The notes below the pieces were generated by a model. The model did no database searches. It saw nothing but the letters and a program-made list of their open reading frames with translations, and was not told the origin of the DNA. Shown here in pieces: positions 7,793-16,593 of a stretch of DNA of 64,000 nt. The stretch lies in the NCBI GenBank assembly GCA_045604155.1, contig JAZUNN010000006.1, forward strand, positions 62,001-126,000. Reading direction: 5' to 3'. Origin of the DNA: JAISGQ01 sp045604155 (GTDB taxonomy: Bacteria > Bacillota > Clostridia > Oscillospirales > Acutalibacteraceae). The translations under genes and the position numbers were made by a program. Each line of letters starts with the position of its first letter. Within the stretch, counting starts at the first letter, position 1.

Positions 7793-10700
7793 TCAGGAAT
7801 CAAAAACTACCATGACAATATCTTCTTTAAGATCGTCACAGAAGGAGAAAACAGCTTTTTTTCCTTCTGTGCCAAAGGCACAGACAAATCTGTTTTCAGA
7901 AACAAGTGAATTTCTGATTTCGTCAAGAGAACAGCCGCACAAAGATGCAAAATCATCAAATGAGCCTGTTTCAGCTTTGCATTTTCCGGAAATCAGTTCA
8001 TATCGGCCGCTGACAGCATTTACAGAGCAGGCGAAATCAATTCCCGATGAAAGTGAAAGCTCCAGAGCCTTCTGCAATCTCACAGCATTCACCTGCAGTG
8101 ATTTTTCATTTGCCGGACGGATAAGTGCAAGCTCACATACATCGCCGTCAGCATTCTTATAAAACAGAAGTATATAAGCAATCCATCTGGAACTGCCGTT
8201 CTCTTTATCGGAAAGACGGCAGTAGCCATACAGATAATCCTTGCCCTGTTCATACATGGAAAGCAGCGATTCCCTTGTGATTTTCGGCACTATATCCATG
8301 GCATTATCGCCATGAATATACGTGTTGGCAATATCAATAAACAGATCAATGTTGCCGGAATTGGGAAGCTTTGAACCGTAGCCTTCGGTTGCATGGAGGA
8401 CATAGAGAGCATTCTTTGTAAGATTTGTAAGGAGTATCTGCGGATAGAAATTGGACAGAGAAGTGATAATACGGCGGAATTCAATGTTGTCAAAAAGAGG
8501 ACTGCTGCTGATGGAGGAAAACTCATAGGAACGGTATTTGTAATCAGCAAGAAGCATTTCCTCAGTGAAGAAAGTATAGTCATTTTTGCCGTTTCTCTTT
8601 ACATGATAAAGTGCAATGTCAGCACGCTTGTAAAGTGAAGCGAAATCGTGAGCAGATTCATCTGCGATGGCAACTCCTATACTGCAGTGAATTGCCGTGT
8701 CATTGTTTTCACCGATGCTGATTGATGTAAGCCTGCGCAGCAGACCCGACAGAATCTTATCCAGATCACAGTCATCAGACATATTGGGGACAAAGACAAG
8801 AAATTCATCTCCGCCAAGTCTGCCTTCAATACCTATAGGCTTGAAGGTGGATACCAGCTCATCTGAAATTGCACAGATGGCACGGTCTCCCTGAGCATGA
8901 CCGAGTCGGTCGTTCAGGCGTTTTAGGTCATCAAGATCGATAAGAATAAATGCACTTCTGTGATAGTCATTTTTCAGTGATTCTTCAATCTTTCGCTCAA
9001 TGGTGCTTCGGTTATAAAGTCCGGTAAGTCCGTCATTTTCGGCTCTGTGCAGAATATTGAGCTGCATCTGCTTTGCTTCGGTAACATCGCTGAGAGCCAT
9101 GTGCATTTTTGTGTGTCCGGTGTAAGGGTCATTTACAAGCTGAACAGAACAGTGCATCCATATCATATTGCCGTTGTCAAGCTGAATGGGCCAGTCGTCG
9201 GAAATGCGGCGCTGATCACTGTTATAGGCCTCAAGAAGAGCTTCGGTGGAAAGATAGGACTGAACTCTTCTCTGGTTTTTGCGCTTGTGAATAAATTTAA
9301 CCAGATAGCTTGCAGCATCGGTATAGGGCTTGCCGATATAGGAATTTACAAAAGGAGAGATAACACCAAACTGCTTTTCAACGGTGTTTGATGTAAGATC
9401 AATTTCAAACAATATGGACTTGTTTGAAAGAGCATTATCAAGTGAAAGTCTGTAACGTGCGTGAGAAATCTCACGGTCATGCTGATCGGTGATATCCAGC
9501 ATGGAAATAACAGCACCGCCTGAATAATCCGACTCATCAGGCATGGCGGAGAAGGAGATATCAAACCAGCGATCATTTCCGTCAAGGCAGGTCATGTTAA
9601 GCTTGAGTGAACCGTGAGGCTCACCGTTCCTGATCGTATCAATAAATCCTCTGAGCAAATCTATGCTTTCGCCTTTTATAAGTGAAAGGTCAGAGAGAGT
9701 AGCAACAGGATCCACACAGAAATCAGCAAGACCGGAACGCATTGCGACTTCCACATTGATTGCACGAAGTTCATCCTTTGCGATGTCATAGTAATAAACA
9801 ATACGTTCAGAATGTTCAACAACCATGCTCATGATAATATCATTTCGTCTGATTTTATTGAGCATTTCATATCGCTCTGTAACGTCGGTGAATACACTGA
9901 TGAAACCGACACTTCCATCCTCATCGGTAAAACGTGAAGCAATCTCATGGACTCTTGCAATGCTTCCGTCCTTTTTGTACATTCTGTATTCGTTGGTAAC
10001 TCTGTCAACACCCTCACGGGCAGCTTTGGCTACAGCAGCATTTGCCGTTTTCATATCTTCTTCAGGAATAATTCCACGGAAGCCTGTTTTGTGCATTTCC
10101 CTGACTTCCTCGGTGCTGTATCCGAAAATAAGGAAAAGATTACCGTTCAAATATGCCAGCGGACGCCAGTCAAGGTAGTACATGACAATGGCAGCGGGCA
10201 TGGCTTCATAAGCAAACTGCTCATAATAACGATTTTTCTCGAGTGCCTCTGTTGTTTCATCAAGAGACTTGAGAAGCCGTTCCTCAAGAAGCTTCTGTTC
10301 ATCGACACTTCTTGAAAGAACGAGGGCAAGCACATCATCATCGTAAGGGTTTTCGATGTTGAGAACGATGGTTTCAAACCAGTGCCAGCAGTTGTCGTTG
10401 CCAAGACTGCGATAGGTTATACATACGGTATCTTCGCCGTTTTTTATTGATTCGCACAGCTTGCCTGCATCAAGTGCATTTATAAGATTGCAGCGGTGGC
10501 ACGGAGCCGCAATAGCAGCCGAATTTTTTACAAGTTCAGAAAAAACGGTTACATTGATATCAATATCCTTGGAATAATCCAGGTGATGGATTATTTCGCA
10601 GGTATCCTTTGAAAAGTTGCAGGTAACAACCAGCTGATAAATTGATTTAAGTACATTAAAAAGCGCACCGCTGTCAAAAAGACTGCGCTTGAGTGTTTCC

Positions 10701-10978
10701 GTATCGTTTGCAGCAGAAGAAACAAAGCTTCGCTCAACAGAAAGAACGGGGATGCCTGAAAACTCAGAGCGATCTGATATGCTGCGGAGAAATGCAGAAC
10801 GCATATGTCCGTCAGTAAATATCATATCAACGTGAGTTGATGAAAGTGTTTCAATAGCAGAAGGGATGTCGGAAACAGTGATAAAGCTGACAGAGTCGCT
10901 TATGAATGAGGTTAGATTCCCGGCATCAGAGGGAGAAATATTCAGCAGAAGAATGGTTTTCTGTTCAATATTCAGCAA
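7793..10978 (-). CDS. multi-PAS diguanylate cyclase (GGDEF)
   Basis: 1061 residues from a TTG start at 10978, nine bases after AGGAGG; codons upstream of that site would be untranslated. Order of parts: a receiver-like N-terminal fold (about 1-90, TILLLNIS and VDMIFTDG) that may be degenerate; a linker domain; a PAS/PAC about 250-370 (ending SVFTDVTERYEM); two more PAS-like regions to about 655; a GGDEF domain about 665-810 with intact GGDEF near 722 and the DLDDLKRLND metal motif; then about 250 residues of unassigned C-terminus. It should make cyclic di-GMP from GTP in response to cytoplasmic signals; there is no TM helix. The RxxD product-inhibition site before GGDEF is not conserved (KPIG). 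Monocistronic. Confidence 0.88.
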   Translation of the reverse strand: MLNIEQKTILLLNISPSDAGNLTSFISDSVSFITVSDIPSAIETLSSTHVDMIFTDGHMRSAFLRSISDRSEFSGIPVLSVERSFVSSAANDTETLKRSLFDSGALFNVLKSIYQLVVTCNFSKDTCEIIHHLDYSKDIDINVTVFSELVKNSAAIAAPCHRCNLINALDAGKLCESIKNGEDTVCITYRSLGNDNCWHWFETIVLNIENPYDDDVLALVLSRSVDEQKLLEERLLKSLDETTEALEKNRYYEQFAYEAMPAAIVMYYLDWRPLAYLNGNLFLIFGYSTEEVREMHKTGFRGIIPEEDMKTANAAVAKAAREGVDRVTNEYRMYKKDGSIARVHEIASRFTDEDGSVGFISVFTDVTERYEMLNKIRRNDIIMSMVVEHSERIVYYYDIAKDELRAINVEVAMRSGLADFCVDPVATLSDLSLIKGESIDLLRGFIDTIRNGEPHGSLKLNMTCLDGNDRWFDISFSAMPDESDYSGGAVISMLDITDQHDREISHARYRLSLDNALSNKSILFEIDLTSNTVEKQFGVISPFVNSYIGKPYTDAASYLVKFIHKRKNQRRVQSYLSTEALLEAYNSDQRRISDDWPIQLDNGNMIWMHCSVQLVNDPYTGHTKMHMALSDVTEAKQMQLNILHRAENDGLTGLYNRSTIERKIEESLKNDYHRSAFILIDLDDLKRLNDRLGHAQGDRAICAISDELVSTFKPIGIEGRLGGDEFLVFVPNMSDDCDLDKILSGLLRRLTSISIGENNDTAIHCSIGVAIADESAHDFASLYKRADIALYHVKRNGKNDYTFFTEEMLLADYKYRSYEFSSISSSPLFDNIEFRRIITSLSNFYPQILLTNLTKNALYVLHATEGYGSKLPNSGNIDLFIDIANTYIHGDNAMDIVPKITRESLLSMYEQGKDYLYGYCRLSDKENGSSRWIAYILLFYKNADGDVCELALIRPANEKSLQVNAVRLQKALELSLSSGIDFACSVNAVSGRYELISGKCKAETGSFDDFASLCGCSLDEIRNSLVSENRFVCAFGTEGKKAVFSFCDDLKEDIVMVVFDS

Positions 10979-11170
10979 AACTGCCAGCCTCCTTTCGAAA
11001 AAATAATGATAGGATCCCTTCGGAAAATATACAATTAATATTATATATAAATCTGAGTATGATTTCAATAATATAGAAAAAACTCGTAGATTTGCTCAAA
11101 AAAACCATGGAATTTCTGTGCAAAGGGATATAAAAATATGTATTAAGTACAGACATTGTAAAATATAGGA

Positions 11171-11199
11171 TTGTGGAAATACATAAAATGTGGTATAAT
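11171..11199 (+). promoter_or_regulatory. extended -10 promoter
   Basis: TTGTGG (11171-11176), 17 bases, TATAAT (11194-11199) preceded by TGG. It drives the GNAT-SDR-PP2C group. Confidence 0.7.
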
Positions 11200-11231
11200 A
11201 TATATCAGATTTTATTTCAGAGGTGTCTGAC

Positions 11232-11858
11232 ATGAGCGATGTGGCAAAGGATATAAGAATTGTACCTGCTTCCATGGAATTATCCGACTCATATAATGAG
11301 GCTCTGGGCGAGGTTGCACAGGAGGGGAAGTATCTTTCTGTCAATAAGGGCTATAAGAAAAGTGAGTCACGTGCATTCCTGGCAGACTGCCTGTCAAAGG
11401 GCTACCCTGCATACTTTGTACTTGATGAAAATGACAAGGTAGTAGGCTGGTGCGATATTGTCCTGAGAAGCGAGTATACAGACGCAGTTACAGGCAGCAT
11501 CGGTGTCGGACTTCTTAAGGAATACCGCAATGCCGGTGTCGGCAGACTGCTTATGCACACAGTGATAAAAGCAGGAGAGCGATACGGCTTCGAACGGATT
11601 ATTCTGGATGTCAGAAAGACCAACGAGCGTGCAATGCACGTATATGAAATTCTCGGCTTTGAATATGACCACTCAAAGGATTCCACAATGAAAATCGACG
11701 GCGTGGATGTTGAGATAGTCAGAATGAAAAAGGATATTGCAGTGCAGGCAGAGGAAGAAAGTGCCGAAGCACCCATGGGCTGCGGAAGATGGATACCCAT
11801 AATTCTTGGCGGATGCGTAATCGGTGCAATAATTGCAATTCTGTGTATTCTGATATGA
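11232..11858 (+). CDS. GNAT acetyltransferase with C-terminal membrane anchor
   Basis: 208 residues from the ATG at 11232, eight bases after AGAGGT; a GTG at 11223 overlaps that site. The GNAT domain occupies about 1-170: motif D/A with GVGLLKEYRNAGVGRLL (acetyl-CoA pyrophosphate loop, RNAGVG) and motif B with TNERAMHVYEILGFEYD. A linker rich in Glu and Ala follows, then one hydrophobic helix at the extreme C-terminus (WIPIILGGCVIGAIIAILCILI), a tail-anchor layout unusual for GNAT enzymes. The acetyl acceptor is unknown. It is the first gene of a group with an EF-P-reductase-like SDR and a PP2C phosphatase. Confidence 0.8.
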   Translation: MSDVAKDIRIVPASMELSDSYNEALGEVAQEGKYLSVNKGYKKSESRAFLADCLSKGYPAYFVLDENDKVVGWCDIVLRSEYTDAVTGSIGVGLLKEYRNAGVGRLLMHTVIKAGERYGFERIILDVRKTNERAMHVYEILGFEYDHSKDSTMKIDGVDVEIVRMKKDIAVQAEEESAEAPMGCGRWIPIILGGCVIGAIIAILCILI

Positions 11859-11867
11859 GGGAATAAA

Positions 11868-12611
11868 ATGGGATTTATGGGAAAGAAAACAGTGCTTGTC
11901 ACGGGTGCATCAGGCGGCATAGGCAGTGCCATGGTACGTGCTTTTGCTGACAGCTGCTGCGTGGCAGTGCATTACAATAAAAACAGAGAAAAAGCTGAAA
12001 ATCTCTGCCGTGAATTGAACAGCGAAGGTGCGGTCACAGCACCCTTCGGGTGTGATGTTTCTGACAGCGCTCAGGTTTCAGCAATGTTTGAAGAAATAAA
12101 AAAACAGCTGGGCGGAGTTGATATACTTATAAACAATGCCGCAGTTGCTCTGAATAAACTGGTAATTGACGTCAGCGACAGTGAATGGCGCAAAATCACA
12201 GGCACGAATCTTGACGGATGCTTTTTCTGCTGCCGTGAAGCGCTTAAAGGAATGGTGTACAGACAAAGCGGCGTGATAATCAATATTTCATCCATATGGG
12301 GAATTGCAGGTGCATCGTGTGAAGCCGCATATTCCGCATCAAAAGCAGGCATTATCGGACTGACAAAAGCTCTTGCGAAGGAGTACGGTGCATCGGGAAT
12401 AAGAGTCAACTGCATTGCACCGGGAGTCATTGATACAGAAATGAACTCAAACCTGTCAGAGGAAGATATGACTGACCTGAAAGAGCAGACTCCTCTCGGA
12501 CGCATCGGAACTCCGGAGGAAATCGCTGACCTGGCTGCATACCTTGCATCAGACAGAGCATCATTTATAACCGGTCAGATAATAAGTCCCAACGGAGGAA
12601 TAGTTATCTGA
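11868..12611 (+). CDS. ymfI: SDR reductase, probable EF-P 5-aminopentanone reductase (YmfI-like)
   Basis: A 247-residue classical short-chain dehydrogenase. It shows the NAD(P) motif TGASGGIG (residues 13-20), NNAA near 89 and a catalytic S...YxxxK set with Ser in NISSIWG, Tyr in AAYSASK and the following Lys. The family's PG motif (IAPGVIDTEM) is also present. It ends with FITGQIISPNGGIVI. The SSxWG and EAAYSASKAGIIGLTKALAKEYG segments fit the YmfI group, which reduces 5-aminopentanone to 5-aminopentanol on the lysine of elongation factor P. A FabG-like 3-oxoacyl-ACP reductase is the alternative. It starts 9 bases after the GNAT gene and is followed 30 bases later by the phosphatase. Confidence 0.75.
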   Translation: MGFMGKKTVLVTGASGGIGSAMVRAFADSCCVAVHYNKNREKAENLCRELNSEGAVTAPFGCDVSDSAQVSAMFEEIKKQLGGVDILINNAAVALNKLVIDVSDSEWRKITGTNLDGCFFCCREALKGMVYRQSGVIINISSIWGIAGASCEAAYSASKAGIIGLTKALAKEYGASGIRVNCIAPGVIDTEMNSNLSEEDMTDLKEQTPLGRIGTPEEIADLAAYLASDRASFITGQIISPNGGIVI

Positions 12612-12641
12612 TCTCCACTGCACAATAAGGAACGTGTTATT

Positions 12642-13433
12642 ATGGATGGAAAAATCATAAGCTATGCTTCGACCGTAACAGGCAACTACAGAGAGAATAA
12701 CGAAGACTGCTTTTACCTTGACGGAGTGATTTCTCCCTGCGGAACATCGGATTTTTCACAGCAGAATGAATCTGATTCTCCTGTACAGATATTTGCTGTG
12801 TTTGACGGCATGGGAGGCGAAGCCTGCGGAGAGGTTGCATCATCCCTTGCAGCAGAAAAGCTGAAGGAAGCCCATGAAAAAATAACAGAAGAAAATACCG
12901 ACCCTCTGACAAAGATAGTCGGTGATTTTTTCAAAGCGGCAGGAAAGGCAGTAGAGGATAAAGCAATGGAGCTTGGCAAGATGGTTATCGGAACCACCTG
13001 TGCTTTTGCCTGTGTCTATAAAGGAAAACTGTTTGCCGCAAATATTGGAGACAGCAGAACATACTACTGTAAAAACGGCAAGCTGACAAGGATATCCAAG
13101 GATCATACTGAAGCCCAGTATCTGATTGACAAGGGCATAATGACCGAAGAAGAATCCAGAAGCAGCAGCGCAAAGCATGGACTTATGCGTTTTCTCGGAA
13201 TGCCAACGGATATGCCGTCATTTGCGCCGTTCTATTCAAGACCCATTGTTCCCGAAAAGGGAGATGTGCTGCTTATCTGCAGTGACGGACTTACCGATAT
13301 GCTTTACGATAAGGATATAGAGGAAATCATTAAAAACGGAAAAAAACCGAAGAACATAGGCGAAAAGCTGACAGCACAGGCTCTTGAGAGAGGCGGCTTT
13401 GACAATACAACAGTTGTAGTAGTCCGATTCTGA
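12642..13433 (+). CDS. PP2C-family serine/threonine phosphatase
   Basis: A 263-residue PPM phosphatase. The metal and catalytic motifs are in order: RENNEDC near residue 17, AVFDGMGGEACGEVAS near 52-67, GTTCAF, NIGDSRTYY near 132, SKDHTEAQYLI, LLICSDGLTDML near 213 and DNTTVVVVRF at the end. The Mn/Mg-binding aspartates (ED, DGMGG, SDGL, FDNT) are present. It should remove phosphate from Ser/Thr in the cytoplasm. In most Firmicutes a stp-type gene neighbours prkC and cpgA; here neither is adjacent, so it is probably a second, specialised phosphatase. Confidence 0.9.
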   Translation: MDGKIISYASTVTGNYRENNEDCFYLDGVISPCGTSDFSQQNESDSPVQIFAVFDGMGGEACGEVASSLAAEKLKEAHEKITEENTDPLTKIVGDFFKAAGKAVEDKAMELGKMVIGTTCAFACVYKGKLFAANIGDSRTYYCKNGKLTRISKDHTEAQYLIDKGIMTEEESRSSSAKHGLMRFLGMPTDMPSFAPFYSRPIVPEKGDVLLICSDGLTDMLYDKDIEEIIKNGKKPKNIGEKLTAQALERGGFDNTTVVVVRF

Positions 13434-13470
13434 AAAAAGCTCCCGTGGTTTTCCACGGGAGCTTTGCTTT
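13434..13470. terminator. bidirectional terminator
   Basis: AAAGCTCCCGTGG, a TTTT loop, then CCACGGGAGCTTT, between convergent genes. Confidence 0.85.
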
Positions 13471-14171
13471 TACATTCTGAATCGCTTTTCAAAACCGTTT
13501 CTGAGCTTCTTTTTTCTCTGGATAATGATGTAAAGAATCGCAAGCAGTGCGCAGGGCACAAGAGCGATAAGTGACCATGTAAGGGAAATGCTGTGCCAGA
13601 GATAATAATCGGTAACTACCTCGATTACAACAACCATTGCACCGATGGTAAGAAACAGAGCTGAAGCGATATACAGCTTTGCAACATTGTTTTTCATTAC
13701 GATTGTGTTTATGCTCAGTACCGTCATAAAGCAGAGCACAATAGGCACCGCAATACCCAAAAACCAGTCGCCGCTATCCTGCCAGCACATTACAAACAGG
13801 AAAAACAGGATAGCCACTGTATAGATAATGTACAGAACGATATAATTGATCTTTCTCATAAGCAGTACAGGCACAATGAAAGCCCACACCATGATAAGAG
13901 CAGAGGCTACAATCAATGACCAGTTAAGCTCTTTGTGAATTCCGTAGTTGCACAGCAGGCATATGGACATAGGGATTGCGAGGATAATGGTAATAATACC
14001 TGCCCACCAGCGCCGCTCGGAAATAATATCAATCAGTTTCTGCTCCTGAGGAAAAACCGACTCAGGTGTTTCATTTGAGATAAGATTCGGGTTTATTACA
14101 ACGGTGTCACAGAGAGGACATTTCTTTTCACTCTCGTGCAGCTCAACACCGCAGTTGACGCAGTATGACAT
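13470..14171 (-). CDS. zinc-ribbon polytopic membrane protein (DUF6320-like)
   Basis: 233 residues. The N-terminus is a zinc ribbon, YCVNCGVELHESEKKCPLCD (CxxC...CxxC, residues 3-22), in the cytoplasm. After a linker come six to seven TM helices from about residue 50 to 225 and a basic tail (QRKKKLRNGFEKRF). It fits the DUF6320-type membrane proteins often found beside alcohol-acetyltransferase-like genes, as it is here (11 bases downstream of one). The family name is from memory and tentative. It may form a complex with the neighbouring acyltransferase; that is inference. Confidence 0.65.
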   Translation of the reverse strand: MSYCVNCGVELHESEKKCPLCDTVVINPNLISNETPESVFPQEQKLIDIISERRWWAGIITIILAIPMSICLLCNYGIHKELNWSLIVASALIMVWAFIVPVLLMRKINYIVLYIIYTVAILFFLFVMCWQDSGDWFLGIAVPIVLCFMTVLSINTIVMKNNVAKLYIASALFLTIGAMVVVIEVVTDYYLWHSISLTWSLIALVPCALLAILYIIIQRKKKLRNGFEKRFRM

Positions 14172-14182
14172 ACGCTTCCTCC

Positions 14183-15475
14183 TTATTTATGATTGCTTTC
14201 GATTTTGACATGAATGCCCATTTTAACAAGCTGACGGAAGAATTCACGCTGACAGTCAAGCTCGTTGAGTGCAGTTGCGAAAGTAATATTCAATGAGCCG
14301 TTATAACCTGCAATTCCCATGGCAAAGCCTATGCCATGAGGTGCAGCAAGCATAAAATCTATGGTGTTTATATGCTTCTGCATTTCTTCGGGAAGCTTTA
14401 TGGCACCGAGATTTGACATGTCGGTTGAAAAACGGGTTTCACCGACTGAACTGTACATCATCGAAAGAACCATATTTTTAAGCGGCAGAGGAATGATTCG
14501 GACAAAAGGATTGAGCTCATCTCCGAGATTGCTGCTCATGACAGCATTGAGATACTTTTCCTTTAAATTCATTTTCATGAAGTGGTGAACATCGCTGACG
14601 ATTTCATCAAAGGTATAATCTCCGTATCTCGGCTCAATGCCGGGATTGATAAACAGAGAAAAATTACGGAGAGATTTGCTTGGATAGTAAGCTCTCAGAT
14701 TGATAGGTACACTTACCTTTACAGGCAGCTCTCTTCTGGGGTTTTCAGACTTCTGTCTCATATACATTACGTAAATAATGACAGATGCAATAAATTCAGT
14801 TATTGTAGCACCGAATTCCTTGGCCTTTGCAGAAACCTCGGCAACAGGCATACGTCCGGTGATAATGGTAGCACTGCCGGGTTTCTGGCGGGTGCCTCTT
14901 ACCCAGTAAGCACGACTTTCCTTTCGAGGCTGCTTTGTATGGAAACGTGTATATTTGCGGAAACCGTCCTCCATTTCTTCGGGGTCAGGCTTCTGACGTA
15001 CGTCAAGGATACCTTCCGCATCATATGGCACTTTGACACCGGTCTGGCGGAGGTACTCCGCAACAAGAGTCTTGAGAAATATCATGCCGCCGGTACCGTC
15101 AGCAATAACGTGCATAACCTCAAGTGCAATTCTGTTTTTATAAGGGATTACACGGAAATGATAGCCGTTGTTGTCGTGCTTTGTGATAACACGCATAGGA
15201 TTGCGCACTTCTTCACAAAGTACGGGCTCCTTGTCATTTTCCTCAAGATAATGCCAGAAAAAGCCCTTTTTGAGAACAAGAGTAAAGTTGCGGAAACGGG
15301 GCAGACATATTTTCAGTGCCTTGTAAAGCTTGTCGTGGTCCACGGGCTTGTCAAGGGTAGCGGAAACACGGAAGTTGGGTGACCATTTGGTACTGATTAT
15401 AGCAGGATATATATTGGCTGCATTGTCGAGCCTGAACCATTCACGCTCTTTTTCCGGGGCTTTTTTCTTAGACAT
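14183..15475 (-). CDS. alcohol-acetyltransferase/condensation-type acyltransferase
   Basis: 430 residues. The chloramphenicol-acetyltransferase/condensation-superfamily active-site motif HxxxDG is present as EVMHVIADGTGG near residue 128 (nucleotides 15090-15125). The opening RLDNAANIYPAIISTKWSPN and VPINLRAYYPSKSLRNFS are typical of the AATase/PapA-like group found with DUF6320 proteins. It should transfer an acyl group from a thioester to a hydroxyl or amine acceptor; neither substrate is known. It is third in an operon behind a nitroreductase and phosphofructokinase. Several long antisense reading frames in this span are shadows. Confidence 0.7.
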   Translation of the reverse strand: MSKKKAPEKEREWFRLDNAANIYPAIISTKWSPNFRVSATLDKPVDHDKLYKALKICLPRFRNFTLVLKKGFFWHYLEENDKEPVLCEEVRNPMRVITKHDNNGYHFRVIPYKNRIALEVMHVIADGTGGMIFLKTLVAEYLRQTGVKVPYDAEGILDVRQKPDPEEMEDGFRKYTRFHTKQPRKESRAYWVRGTRQKPGSATIITGRMPVAEVSAKAKEFGATITEFIASVIIYVMYMRQKSENPRRELPVKVSVPINLRAYYPSKSLRNFSLFINPGIEPRYGDYTFDEIVSDVHHFMKMNLKEKYLNAVMSSNLGDELNPFVRIIPLPLKNMVLSMMYSSVGETRFSTDMSNLGAIKLPEEMQKHINTIDFMLAAPHGIGFAMGIAGYNGSLNITFATALNELDCQREFFRQLVKMGIHVKIESNHK

Positions 15476-15498
15476 ATATTCAGTCCCTTCTGGGTGAA

Positions 15499-16575
15499 TC
15501 AGTCGCCGAAGCAGACTCCCATATCCTTGGCGGTACGAACCATATCGCCGTCGGCGGGGACAAGCTTCTTTAGACCGGCAATTTCGGAAAGGGCATTGTG
15601 AGAAACCTCTCCGTTTATCATGGCAACAGTGTTGCCGTAATCTTCTTCTTTTATAAGCCGTGCAGCATATGCACCGAACTGAGTTGCAAGCACACGGTCA
15701 TAGGGAGAGGGAGAGCCGCCTCGCTGATAGTGACCGGGAACAACGACACGGGTTTCAAGTCCGGTGCCGGCCTGAATCTCGCTTGCAATACGGTAGCTTA
15801 CAGAAGCAAATTTCTGCTCAGCTCTGAAGGCTTCACGTTCTTTCTTCTTCATTGCTGCTTCCTGAGCGCTCATGGCACCCTCGGCAACACATATGATTGC
15901 GAAGTTTCTCTCGTGAGTCTTACGCTTCTCGACAGTATCAATAACCTTTTTGATGTCGTAGGGCATCTCGGGGAGAAGAATGACATCAGCACCGCCGGCA
16001 ACACCGGCATAGAGGGTGAGCCAACCTGCCTTGTTGCCCATAAGCTCAATAACCATTGCACGACCGTGGCTGTTTGCTGTGGTATGGATTCGGTCAACAA
16101 CATCGGTGGCAATGTCAACCGCACTGTGGAAACCGAAGGTTACGTCAGTGCCATAGAGGTCGTTGTCGATAGTCTTGGGAAGACCGATAACATTGAGACC
16201 TTCTTCTGAAAGAAGGTTTGCAGTCTTGTGAGTGCCGTTGCCGCCGAGGGTGACAAGACAATCAAGACCCATTTTCTTGTAATTCTTTTTCATTGAAGCG
16301 ACCTTGTCAATGTTGTCGGCTTCAATGATGCGCATGTTTCTGTAGGGAGTACGCTGGGTGCCGAGAATAGTTCCGCCAAGAGTAAGAATACCGTTGAAGT
16401 CATCGTACTTCATGGTCTTGTAATCGCCGTCAATAAGACCCTTGTAGCCGTCGTTGATGCCGATGAACTCAACATCAAAAAGGTTGTAGGATGCTCTGAC
16501 AACACCACGGATAGCAGCATTGAGACCGGGGCAGTCGCCACCGCTGGTAAGGATACCGATTCGTCTTTTAGCCAT
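15499..16575 (-). CDS. pfkA: 6-phosphofructokinase
   Basis: 358 residues. Starting from the second ATG (16575) gives proper spacing to GGAGGT; the first (16581) is too close. PFK motifs: RIGILTSGGDCPGLNAAIRG (residues 5-24), GGTILGTQR, GGNGTHKTA (Gly where pyrophosphate-dependent enzymes have Asp, favouring ATP), PKTIDNDLYGTDVTFGF (catalytic loop) and ELMGNKAGWLTL. It phosphorylates fructose 6-phosphate to the 1,6-bisphosphate in glycolysis. At about 358 residues it fits the longer group-III class rather than the 320-residue E. coli PfkA type. It is 12 bases downstream of the nitroreductase, so they are probably co-transcribed. Confidence 0.92.
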   Translation of the reverse strand: MAKRRIGILTSGGDCPGLNAAIRGVVRASYNLFDVEFIGINDGYKGLIDGDYKTMKYDDFNGILTLGGTILGTQRTPYRNMRIIEADNIDKVASMKKNYKKMGLDCLVTLGGNGTHKTANLLSEEGLNVIGLPKTIDNDLYGTDVTFGFHSAVDIATDVVDRIHTTANSHGRAMVIELMGNKAGWLTLYAGVAGGADVILLPEMPYDIKKVIDTVEKRKTHERNFAIICVAEGAMSAQEAAMKKKEREAFRAEQKFASVSYRIASEIQAGTGLETRVVVPGHYQRGGSPSPYDRVLATQFGAYAARLIKEEDYGNTVAMINGEVSHNALSEIAGLKKLVPADGDMVRTAKDMGVCFGD

Positions 16576-16593
16576 TCTCATTACCTCCGATAT

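Noticed and set aside
14582..15382. A 266-codon open frame on the plus strand
   Set aside because: It lies wholly antisense to the condensation-type acyltransferase, which has the HxxxDG motif and a proper start; the plus frame has no domain and no ribosome-binding site.
15598..16209. A 203-codon open frame on the plus strand
   Set aside because: It is the antisense shadow of phosphofructokinase, whose catalytic motifs are unmistakable.
16575..16581. Phosphofructokinase starting at the first ATG (16581)
   Set aside because: That ATG is only two to three bases from GGAGGT; the next ATG gives normal spacing and the family-typical N-terminus.
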